Source of the DNA: JBFFSQ01 sp041572275
Lineage (GTDB): Bacteria; Pseudomonadota; Gammaproteobacteria; SZUA-229
DNA length: 6,862 nucleotides
NCBI GenBank assembly: GCA_041572275.1
Contig: JBFFSQ010000160.1
Span: 1 to 6,862, forward strand
Reading direction: 5' to 3'
The translations under genes were made by a program, and so were the position numbers. This document shows, piece by piece, positions 1 through 5,711 of the stretch; position 1 is the stretch's first letter; each line of letters begins with the position of its first letter. Below the pieces are notes generated by a model, which was not told the origin of the DNA, did not search any database, and saw only the letters and a list, made by a program, of their open reading frames with translations.

Positions 1-113
1 CCCAGTCGTAAATCCACACTCACACCACTAATGCAGTCATCTGAAGGCCGGGGCTCAACTGAAATCGAACCATCGTTTAATGCGTTTACTATGTCTTTAT
101 CACTGAGTCTCAT
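1..113 (-). CDS. dcd: dCTP deaminase, N-terminal part (runs off left edge)
   Basis: Converts dCTP to dUTP and ammonia, supplying dUMP for thymidylate synthesis in the cytoplasm. Thirty-seven complete codons are visible from the ATG at 113; the rest lies outside the window. The N-terminus MRLSDKDIVNAL, then SVEPRP and GVSVDLRLG, follows the E. coli Dcd N-terminus (MRLCDRDIEAWL, SINPRP, ATVDVRLG) almost residue by residue, which makes the family call firm despite the short length. No strong Shine-Dalgarno sequence precedes the ATG. The gene lies 135 bp downstream of apbC on the same strand but behind a terminator-like palindrome, so it probably has its own promoter (see 160-168). The order metG, apbC, dcd is recalled from other gammaproteobacteria. 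Confidence 0.92.
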   Translation of the reverse strand, partial: MRLSDKDIVNALNDGSISVEPRPSDDCISGVSVDLRL

Positions 114-129
114 AAAATTTGCGCCCAAT

Positions 130-162
130 AAAAATGCCGCCACTAAATTTAGTGGCGGCATT
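130..162 (-). terminator. Perfect 30-bp palindrome, intrinsic terminator of apbC
   Basis: Positions 133-162 form a perfect inverted repeat with 15-bp arms (AATGCCGCCACTAAA and its exact complement). On the minus strand the GC-rich stem is followed by a run of five T (134-130). This is a good Rho-independent terminator about 90 nt after the apbC stop. It sits only about 17 bp before the dcd ATG, so it should separate or attenuate apbC-to-dcd readthrough. The arm distal to dcd overlaps the predicted dcd -10 element. Confidence 0.75.
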
Positions 163-186
163 CTAACACGATCCTACAGACAATGA
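150..186 (-). repeat. Promoter-like module, copy 1 (upstream of dcd)
   Basis: Two blocks, TAGTGGCGGCATTCTA (150-165) and CAGACAATGA (177-186) in plus-strand terms, recur in the same order and orientation upstream of apbC at 1396-1423. The first block differs by one G and the second is identical. Block spacing differs: 11 bp here, 3 bp at apbC. Read on the minus strand, the first block is a -10 plus discriminator. Confidence 0.6.
160..168 (-). promoter_or_regulatory. Candidate extended -10 promoter of dcd
   Basis: On the minus strand the bases TG-T-TAGAAT (168 to 160) form an extended -10 element followed by a GC-rich discriminator (GCCGCC). No convincing -35 is seen at 16-18 bp. The predicted start, near 153, falls inside the palindrome at 133-162, so a transcript starting here would contain only part of the hairpin and could escape termination. 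The element belongs to a module repeated upstream of apbC. Confidence 0.4.
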
Positions 187-248
187 GCCACAGCCAGTAC
201 CTCAGACAATCGCTTCAACTGTCTGCTGAGTAACTGAGGCCCAGTCCT

Positions 249-1337
249 TTAATTGTTCTGAATAACAATATTCGGGAACTTGGCGCTGTAATCCTTAGCC
301 TGCAAGGCCAATTTAGCTGAAGTGCGACGAGCAATATCACGATAAATCATGCCCACTGTGCCATCAGCATCAGCCGCAACAGAAGGTGTACCTTCATCGC
401 CATTAGTACGAATAGTAATATCCAGTGGCAAGGCACCCAGGAAATCTACATCATAGTCTTCTGACATTTTCTCACCGCCACCCTGGCCGAAGATCGGCTC
501 GGCATGACCGCACTGAGAACAGATATGTACGCTCATGTTTTCGACAATACCGAGCACAGGCACTTCAACTTTCTCAAACATTTTCAGGCCTTTACGTGCA
601 TCCAGTAACGCAATGTCCTGAGGTGTGGTTACAATGACAGCACCACTGACAGGTACTTTCTGTGCCAATGTCAACTGAACATCACCTGTTCCCGGTGGCA
701 AATCGATCACCAGATAATCCAGGTCTTTCCAGTTAGTATCTGACAACAGCTGCTCCAGAGCCTGGGTGACCATCGGGCCACGCCAGATCATGGGTGTTTC
801 ATCATCGATCATAAAACCAATCGACATCGCCTGAAGACCATGTCCCTGCATAGGCTCCAGTGACTTTCCATCAGCAGATTCAGGCTTAGCATGAATACCC
901 AGCATACGCGGGACACTTGGACCGTAGATATCTGCATCCAGAATACCTACATTGGCACCCTCAGCCTGCAAGGCCAGAGCCAGATTCACAGCAGTTGTTG
1001 ATTTACCAACACCACCTTTACCAGATGCAACTGCAATGATGTTCTTGATGTTTTCCAGAGGTTTCAGACTGGACTGTACGGAATGAGCAATAATGTCAGA
1101 ACTAATATCAATCGTCGCAGCTGATACACCATCAATCGCTTCAACCTGCTTCTTCAGCTCTTCTGTCAGCTTGTCATAATGACCTTTAGCTGGGAAACCG
1201 AGAACCACCTTAAATGAAACCTGATCACCATTCACTTCGATATCACGAACGGCATTGGCTGCCATCAGATCCTTTTCAAGATAAGGATCGATATATTTTC
1301 TGATTGCATCTTCAACCTGTTGCTGCGAAACGCTCAT
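249..1337 (-). CDS. apbC: Iron-sulfur cluster carrier P-loop ATPase (Mrp/ApbC/NBP35 family)
   Basis: A 362-aa cytoplasmic ATPase of the Mrp/NBP35 family that binds and hands over Fe-S clusters to apo-proteins. Residues ~4-80 are a DUF59/MIP18-like domain. The deviant Walker A is SGKGGVGKST at 105-114, the LDADIYGPS segment follows at ~133-141, and the Walker B-like VIDLPPGTGD is at 210-219. The cluster-ligand pair C273-x-x-C276 is intact. The open frame continues 54 codons upstream to 1499, but I chose the ATG at 1337: it has GGAG eight bases upstream (1349-1346), MSVSQQQVEDAIRKYIDP is a typical family start, and the extension overlaps the predicted promoter and looks non-coding. It is divergent from metG and followed by a strong terminator before dcd. 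ApbC and Mrp are synonyms; the name is family-level but secure. Confidence 0.95.
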   Translation of the reverse strand: MSVSQQQVEDAIRKYIDPYLEKDLMAANAVRDIEVNGDQVSFKVVLGFPAKGHYDKLTEELKKQVEAIDGVSAATIDISSDIIAHSVQSSLKPLENIKNIIAVASGKGGVGKSTTAVNLALALQAEGANVGILDADIYGPSVPRMLGIHAKPESADGKSLEPMQGHGLQAMSIGFMIDDETPMIWRGPMVTQALEQLLSDTNWKDLDYLVIDLPPGTGDVQLTLAQKVPVSGAVIVTTPQDIALLDARKGLKMFEKVEVPVLGIVENMSVHICSQCGHAEPIFGQGGGEKMSEDYDVDFLGALPLDITIRTNGDEGTPSVAADADGTVGMIYRDIARRTSAKLALQAKDYSAKFPNIVIQNN

Positions 1338-1395
1338 AGCATTTACTCCGAAAACCTGTGTATATAGAGCCCCTGAATCCAGGCACTCATCGTAA

Positions 1396-1423
1396 TAGTG
1401 GCGCATTCTACACCAGACAATGA
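1396..1423 (-). repeat. Promoter-like module, copy 2 (upstream of apbC)
   Basis: TAGTGGCGCATTCTA (1396-1410) and CAGACAATGA (1414-1423) in plus-strand terms match the two blocks at 150-165 and 177-186 upstream of dcd, in the same orientation relative to the downstream gene. They lie 59-86 bp upstream of the apbC start, where a promoter is expected. Confidence 0.6.
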
Positions 1424-1432
1424 CTGCTTTAA
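1405..1432 (-). promoter_or_regulatory. Candidate apbC promoter
   Basis: On the minus strand, TTAAAG (1432-1427) is a weak -35, followed by a 16-bp spacer and the -10 TAGAAT (1410-1405), then a GCGCC discriminator. The predicted start, near 1398, gives a 5' leader of about 60 nt. The -10 matches five of six consensus bases; the -35 matches only three. Confidence 0.45.
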
Positions 1433-1621
1433 CCCCACCTTTATGGGTAGAAAACAACCGAATACGCTCAGCACATCCTAATTGGGGGCAGTTGTTCACT
1501 TTTCAAGGCATGGCATCAATATCAACCTGATTTTCAGCAAAACAACCCTCAAACCTCACACGTCCAGCTCATCCCCTCAACCACCATGAGCGTAAAAGCA
1601 TCGGTGAAACCATAATCAATA

Positions 1622-1650
1622 GTGAAATATCCCCTCTAAAATGCTAATTT
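1622..1650 (+). promoter_or_regulatory. Possible metG promoter
   Basis: Two overlapping options exist. GTGAAA (1622-1627) with a 17-bp spacer and TAATTT (1645-1650) is followed by ATGCGCC, resembling a GC-rich discriminator. Alternatively TAAAAT (1637-1642) is the better -10 but lacks a clear -35. Either gives a short leader before the metG ATG at 1682. The site is weakly defined. Confidence 0.25.
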
Positions 1651-1681
1651 ATGCGCCCTCATCAACATAACCCTGAAGAAC

Positions 1682-3721
1682 ATGACTGATACACGTAAAA
1701 TACTGGTGACCAGTGCCCTGCCTTATGCCAACGGCCCCATTCACCTGGGACATCTGGTGGAATACATTCAGACCGACATCTGGGTGCGTTTCCAGAAACT
1801 GCGTGGCCACGAGTGCTATTACGTCTGTGCTGACGACGCCCATGGCACACCCATCATGTTACGTGCCCGTCAGGAAGGTATTGAGCCAGAAGAGCTTATC
1901 AACAAGACTCATGTCGAACATACCAGTGATTTTGCTGACTTTTTCATCGATTTCGACAATTACTACACCACGCATTCCGATGAAAACCGGGAAATTGCCA
2001 GTACTATTTACAATCGCCTGAAAGCAGACGGTCATATTGATGTACGCACAGTGCGTCAGGCCTATGACCCTGAAGCAGAAATGTTTTTACCTGACCGCTT
2101 CGTTAAGGGTACCTGCCCCAAATGCGGTGCCGAAGACCAGTACGGTGATAACTGTGAGGCCTGTGGCACGACCTACTCTCCCACAGACTTAATTAATCCT
2201 AAATCGGCGGTATCCGGTGCGACTCCCATCGAAAAAGACTCCGAACAGTTCTTCTTCAAATTGGGCGATTTCCAGGACTTTCTTGAAAAATGGCTTGATG
2301 CAGGCCACACCCAGAGTGAAATTGCGAACAAGCAGAAAGAGTGGTTCGAAGAAGGCCTTCAGGACTGGGATATTTCCCGTAACGCACCCTACTGGGGGTT
2401 TGAAATTCCCGATGCACCGGGCAAGTACTTCTATGTGTGGATGGATGCCCCGATGGGCTACATGGCCAGCTTTAAGAACCTGTGTGATAAAAAAGGCCTG
2501 AACTTTGAAGAATTCTGGGGACAGGATTCAAAAGCCCAGGTGGTGCATTTCATTGGTAAGGATATCGCTCGTTTCCACACCCTGTTCTGGCCCGCTGTCC
2601 TCCATGGTGCAGGCTATCGCACACCCTCATCCGTATACTGCCATGGCTTCCTTACAGTGGATGGACAGAAAATGTCCAAATCTCGCGGCACCTTTATTAT
2701 GGCGCGGACCTATCTGGATCACTTACAACCTGAATACCTGCGCTATTACTATGCGGCCAAACTGTCTGATGGCGTCGATGATATCGATCTGAACCTGGAA
2801 GACTTCCAGCTACGCGTTAACTCTGACCTGGTCGGCAAGGTCGTCAACATTGCCAGCCGCTGTGCCGGCTTTATCCAGAAAAAATTCGGCGGCAAGCTAT
2901 CATCTCAACTGCCATCGCCTTCACTCTATAAAGAGCTGGTCGATGCCGGTGATAAAATTGCCGAACATTTTGAGCACCGTGAATTCAGTCGGGCCGTACG
3001 CGAAATCATGGCACTGGCCGATCGTGCCAACCAGTATATTGATGAAGAAAAACCCTGGGCAAAAATAAAAGAAGAAGGCAAAGAGCAGGAAGTTCATGAT
3101 ACCTGCACCCAGGGTCTCAATATGTACCGTGTGCTGGTGATTTATCTCAAAGCCATCATGCCGGAACTGGCAGAAAAATCAGAAAGCTTCTTAAACTCTG
3201 GTGAACTGAGCTGGAACCAGCTGGATGAGCCTTTACTCGATCATGAAATCAATAAGTTCAAACCTCTGATGACGCGTATTGAAAAAGATCAGATCGACAA
3301 GATTATCGAAGCCAGCAAAGCCAGCCAGGCAGCGGCAGCTGAAGCAGCAGAAAAAGCACTAGCGGCTGGCCCACTGACGGACGAGCCGATAGCTGCGGAA
3401 ATTGAATTCGATGATTTTGCCAAAGTTGATTTGCGGATTGCCCGAATCGTTAAAGCGGAACATGTAAAGAAAGCAGACAAACTGCTGCAACTCACGCTGG
3501 ATCTGGGCGGTGAAACACGCAATGTCTTTGCGGGCATCAAATCAGCCTATGCACCCGAAGACCTGGAAGGCAAGCTGACAGTCATGGTAGCCAACCTGAA
3601 ACCGCGTAAAATGCGATTTGGTATGTCGGAAGGTATGGTGCTGGCTGCTGGACCCGGAGGGGAAGATTTGTGGATTCTTAATCCCGATGATGGTGCTCAG
3701 CCTGGGATGAAAGTGAAATAA
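1682..3721 (+). CDS. metG: Methionine-tRNA ligase (class Ia, dimeric type)
   Basis: Charges tRNA-Met and initiator tRNA with methionine in an ATP-dependent reaction in the cytoplasm. The 679-aa product is close to the E. coli MetG length (677). The HIGH motif reads HLGH at residues 21-24 after PYANGPI, and KMSKS is at 330-334. The zinc knuckle cysteines are C145, C148, C158 and C161. The anticodon-binding helical region follows. An alanine- and lysine-rich linker (about 545-567) leads to a C-terminal OB-fold tRNA-binding/dimerisation domain of the Trbp111/EMAP-II type (about 576-679; FDDFAKVDLRIARI, then LKPRKMRFGMSEGM). The start at 1682 gives the canonical N-terminus; only a weak GAAGA ribosome site precedes it. 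The gene is divergent from apbC and ends at a strong terminator. No truncation or missing catalytic motif was found. Confidence 0.98.
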   Translation: MTDTRKILVTSALPYANGPIHLGHLVEYIQTDIWVRFQKLRGHECYYVCADDAHGTPIMLRARQEGIEPEELINKTHVEHTSDFADFFIDFDNYYTTHSDENREIASTIYNRLKADGHIDVRTVRQAYDPEAEMFLPDRFVKGTCPKCGAEDQYGDNCEACGTTYSPTDLINPKSAVSGATPIEKDSEQFFFKLGDFQDFLEKWLDAGHTQSEIANKQKEWFEEGLQDWDISRNAPYWGFEIPDAPGKYFYVWMDAPMGYMASFKNLCDKKGLNFEEFWGQDSKAQVVHFIGKDIARFHTLFWPAVLHGAGYRTPSSVYCHGFLTVDGQKMSKSRGTFIMARTYLDHLQPEYLRYYYAAKLSDGVDDIDLNLEDFQLRVNSDLVGKVVNIASRCAGFIQKKFGGKLSSQLPSPSLYKELVDAGDKIAEHFEHREFSRAVREIMALADRANQYIDEEKPWAKIKEEGKEQEVHDTCTQGLNMYRVLVIYLKAIMPELAEKSESFLNSGELSWNQLDEPLLDHEINKFKPLMTRIEKDQIDKIIEASKASQAAAAEAAEKALAAGPLTDEPIAAEIEFDDFAKVDLRIARIVKAEHVKKADKLLQLTLDLGGETRNVFAGIKSAYAPEDLEGKLTVMVANLKPRKMRFGMSEGMVLAAGPGGEDLWILNPDDGAQPGMKVK

Positions 3722-3752
3722 AGCCCACTAAAACCTTCTAGTTTATATATCG

Positions 3753-3779
3753 AGCCCGGTCAGATGCCGGGCTTTTTTT
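3753..3779 (+). terminator. Intrinsic terminator of metG
   Basis: AGCCCGG (3753-3759), a 7-nt loop, CCGGGCT (3767-3773) and a run of seven T (3773-3779), starting about 30 nt after the metG stop. On the minus strand the same hairpin is not followed by a T tract, so it should work mainly for metG. The T tract overlaps the stop codon of the convergent gene (3778-3780). Confidence 0.9.
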
Positions 3780-4080
3780 ACATTGAAAAGGCACCTTCAG
3801 GAAGATCCTTAAATTCCCGTGCCACCACAGCATCAAACACATCATCCAGTGTTCTAGCTTTGTCAAAATCTACCTGAGCGCCATCAAAATATTCAGCAAT
3901 TTTATCTGCGAACTCCTGTTGCTTGGTTTTGGTCATATGCAAATCTGCACGTAATCGCAGATTTAAATCAATTGCATCCAGGTCAATGCCAAAAACCTCT
4001 TCAACCACCGAGTTAAAACTCATGGTCATCAGTACTTTGACTGTAGCCAGCTCATTCCCACCCGCGATTTTGAAACACAT
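3778..4080 (-). CDS. Acyl-carrier-protein-like protein lacking the phosphopantetheine serine
   Basis: A 100-aa acidic, mostly helical protein. From about residue 20 it can be laid on an acyl carrier protein by eye: helix I ending in VVEEVFGIDLDAI (25-37), an ADL segment at 45-47, a long helix II (about 53-66), then TLDDVFDAV (78-86) where ACPs have TVQDAIDYI. Where ACPs carry DLGxDSL, this protein has DLHMTKT (46-52), with K51 at the modified serine. If the fold is right it cannot carry a 4'-phosphopantetheine arm and is more likely a binding or scaffold protein. The ATG at 4080 has a strong GAGGT site six bases upstream; ATGs at residues 18 and 20 lack one, although the ACP-like part begins there. 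It is convergent with metG and lies 167 bp after the cyclase gene, with a promoter of its own carrying an FNR-type box. Coding status is likely; the ACP-like assignment is tentative. Confidence 0.75.
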   Translation of the reverse strand: MCFKIAGGNELATVKVLMTMSFNSVVEEVFGIDLDAIDLNLRLRADLHMTKTKQQEFADKIAEYFDGAQVDFDKARTLDDVFDAVVAREFKDLPEGAFSM

Positions 4081-4085
4081 ACGCC

Positions 4086-4091
4086 ACCTCT
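4086..4091 (-). promoter_or_regulatory. Ribosome binding site fixing the start of the ACP-like gene
   Basis: On the minus strand AGAGGT (4091-4086) ends five bases before the ATG at 4080. It is the strongest Shine-Dalgarno sequence in the window and supports the 100-aa form over the shorter starts at 4029 and 4023. Confidence 0.7.
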
Positions 4092-4132
4092 CTGGCTCGT
4101 ACGATAGCCGCGATAAGCATCACAATCAGCCA

Positions 4133-4174
4133 AGGATATTACCAGCTGCTTATATAGAAGTTGATCTAGATTAA
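4133..4174 (-). promoter_or_regulatory. Class II promoter with FNR/Anr-type box
   Basis: Positions 4161-4174 read TTGATCTAGATTAA (plus strand), matching nine of ten defined bases of the FNR/Anr consensus TTGAT-N4-ATCAA. Toward the minus-strand gene, exactly 22 bp separate the box from a -10-like TATCCT (4138-4133). This puts the box centre at about -41.5, the classical activation position. An overlapping alternative -10, TAATAT (4141-4136), would place it near -38.5. The predicted leader to the ATG at 4080 is about 46 nt. No gene starts on the plus strand here, so the likely target is the ACP-like gene, induced when oxygen is low. Confidence 0.55.
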
Positions 4175-4231
4175 ATAATCCATCGATTTCACATCAGAGT
4201 TAAGTGGATCACGCAAGCAGTAATACTGATG

Positions 4232-4254
4232 AAAACACAGGCCTTGATCAGGCC
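4232..4254 (-). terminator. Possible terminator of the cyclase operon
   Basis: On the minus strand GGCCT-GATCA-AGGCC forms a 5-bp GC-rich stem followed by TGTGTTTTC. The stem begins in the last codon of the cyclase gene and its TGA stop (4250-4248) falls at the stem-loop boundary. The stem is short and the T tract is interrupted, so termination may be partial. Confidence 0.4.
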
Positions 4255-5711
4255 ACGATAGTACAGTTTCGGCCCGATTGTTTAGCCTGATACAAGGCGG
4301 CGTCGGCCCTTGCGATTAATTCATCAGGCAAGATATCTTCAGTCCCAGTCATAGTCGCAATACCCATGCTCAGTGTTAGGTGATTTGAAATATCAGACGA
4401 AGCATGCTCAATTTGCAATTGATCCACTCGATCACGAACCCGCTTGGCAACAACTTGCGCGGCTTGTGAATCAGTTTCTCGCAGAAGTAATGCGAACTCC
4501 TCACCACCATAGCGTGCAGCCAGGTCATTATCTTCGCGCCGCCCAACTGCCAGGGCAGCGGCTACTTTTTTCAAACACACATCACCCACCTGATGGCCAT
4601 AACAATCGTTATACTGTTTAAAATAATCAATATCGATCATAACCAATGATAAATGATCGTGAATCATCTTATGCTTCTCTATTGACCGTCGCAGAAACTG
4701 GTCGAAATAACGTCGATTGGCAATACCGGTCAAGCCATCATGTAACACTTCATGCTCTAGCTTTTGCTGCTCATCAAATTGCTGGGTGATATCCATTCCA
4801 GTGCAGATAATGTGTTTTACCTTCCCATTCTCATCTGACAATGATGAAAACACCCATTTGATCGCACGCTCACAATCTTCATCATTTACAAACGTAATTA
4901 ATGGCTGATCAGGAAATTGTCCCTTTCGAGTATTTTCAATCACCGTCTTTAATTGCCGGACTAAATGATTTTTTCGCTCATCATCCATGTCCAGGTGAAG
5001 CAGATAGTCCCAGACCTGTTGGCCTGAAGCATCATCTTGGGTACAACCAACAGCAGATGCAGCTGCACAGTTAATTAGCTGAATATCACCATAGGCATCG
5101 GTGACTATAACAAAGCTTTCTGAGGTATCCAGCACAGCTGAAAAAAAATCATACTCCTCACGGATCAAAGCTTCCTGCTTACGAACATGATTCATTTCAT
5201 GAACTACCTGACTACGAAAAAAAATAATCAGTAAGCCGGCCAGGGCCACGATCGACAACAGGGCCAGGGCAATAGATAGCCAAAATGCAAATTTCAGCTG
5301 TTGATTTAAATCACTAATATCGACAGCCAGCTTTAGAGTGCCTACCTGTTTATTATTTGAAAGAATCTCTCTTGAATATGCTTGTGATTGACTCAAATCT
5401 TCTGCTGATTTTTTAAAATAGGGCCTGCCATCGATATCAAGAATTGCAATAGATGCAATACCACCTTGAGACCAACTATCTTCACCCAGTTTCACCAGAA
5501 GTTCTGTTTCATACTGGCTAATGTAATGAGAACTGAGTGAAAGAAGACTCGCAATTTTAGCCTCTGCCTGTTGTGTTCTGGCAGCCTGTAATGTAGTCAC
5601 AGAATTGTGGTACAGCAAATAATTAGTGGAACCGATAACCAGAATCAAGGCAATTGCAATAAAAACAATAAACTTACTTGAAAGGTCATTAGCAATATTA
5701 GTTACAATCAT
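4248..5711 (-). CDS. Membrane diguanylate cyclase: TM - periplasmic sensor - TM - PAS - GGDEF
   Basis: A 487-aa inner-membrane protein predicted to make cyclic di-GMP from two GTP. TM1 is about 14-34 and TM2 about 141-165; they enclose a periplasmic domain of about 105 residues with a Cache/PAS-like look (IASIAILDIDGRPYFKK, then QVGTLKLAVDIS). No clear HAMP is seen. A cytoplasmic PAS spans about 188-311, ending in the typical GMDITQQ. A short helix leads into the GGDEF domain (about 322-487): DGLTGIANRR, metal-site MIDIDYFKQYND (358-369) and the active GGEEF at 402-406. The RxxD product-inhibition site is not in register: END (392-396 region, EDND) occupies its place. The start at 5711 overlaps the stop of the upstream binding-protein gene as ATGA, with no good ribosome site, so translation is probably coupled. 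No EAL domain is present. Confidence 0.93.
   Translation of the reverse strand: MIVTNIANDLSSKFIVFIAIALILVIGSTNYLLYHNSVTTLQAARTQQAEAKIASLLSLSSHYISQYETELLVKLGEDSWSQGGIASIAILDIDGRPYFKKSAEDLSQSQAYSREILSNNKQVGTLKLAVDISDLNQQLKFAFWLSIALALLSIVALAGLLIIFFRSQVVHEMNHVRKQEALIREEYDFFSAVLDTSESFVIVTDAYGDIQLINCAAASAVGCTQDDASGQQVWDYLLHLDMDDERKNHLVRQLKTVIENTRKGQFPDQPLITFVNDEDCERAIKWVFSSLSDENGKVKHIICTGMDITQQFDEQQKLEHEVLHDGLTGIANRRYFDQFLRRSIEKHKMIHDHLSLVMIDIDYFKQYNDCYGHQVGDVCLKKVAAALAVGRREDNDLAARYGGEEFALLLRETDSQAAQVVAKRVRDRVDQLQIEHASSDISNHLTLSMGIATMTGTEDILPDELIARADAALYQAKQSGRNCTIVA

Larger units (their letters stand above)
1338..1681. other. Divergent apbC-metG intergenic region
   Basis: These 344 bases hold no convincing gene on either strand. 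The left part contains the apbC ribosome binding site (GGAG, minus, 1349-1346) and promoter module (1396-1432). The right part contains possible metG -10 elements (TAAAAT 1637-1642, TAATTT 1645-1650). The stretch 1500-1620 is AC-rich on the plus strand with no hairpin or repeat that I could recognise. Confidence 0.7.

Noticed and set aside
425..637. 70-aa plus-strand open frame inside apbC
   Set aside because: Antisense shadow of a conserved coding region, with low-complexity His/Arg-rich translation and no supporting ribosome site.
1338..1499. 54-codon N-terminal extension of apbC from the ATG at 1499
   Set aside because: It has no family resemblance, overlaps the promoter module, and the ATG at 1337 has a well-spaced GGAG and gives the canonical N-terminus.
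1649..1850. Minus-strand open frames over the metG start
   Set aside because: They are antisense to the conserved HIGH-motif region of metG.
3289..3540. 83-aa minus-strand open frame opposite the metG linker
   Set aside because: Serine/alanine-rich shadow of the alanine-rich linker and tRNA-binding domain of metG.
4189..4193. CRP-like half site (TGTGA on the minus strand) upstream of the FNR box
   Set aside because: No matching TCACA half at the required spacing.
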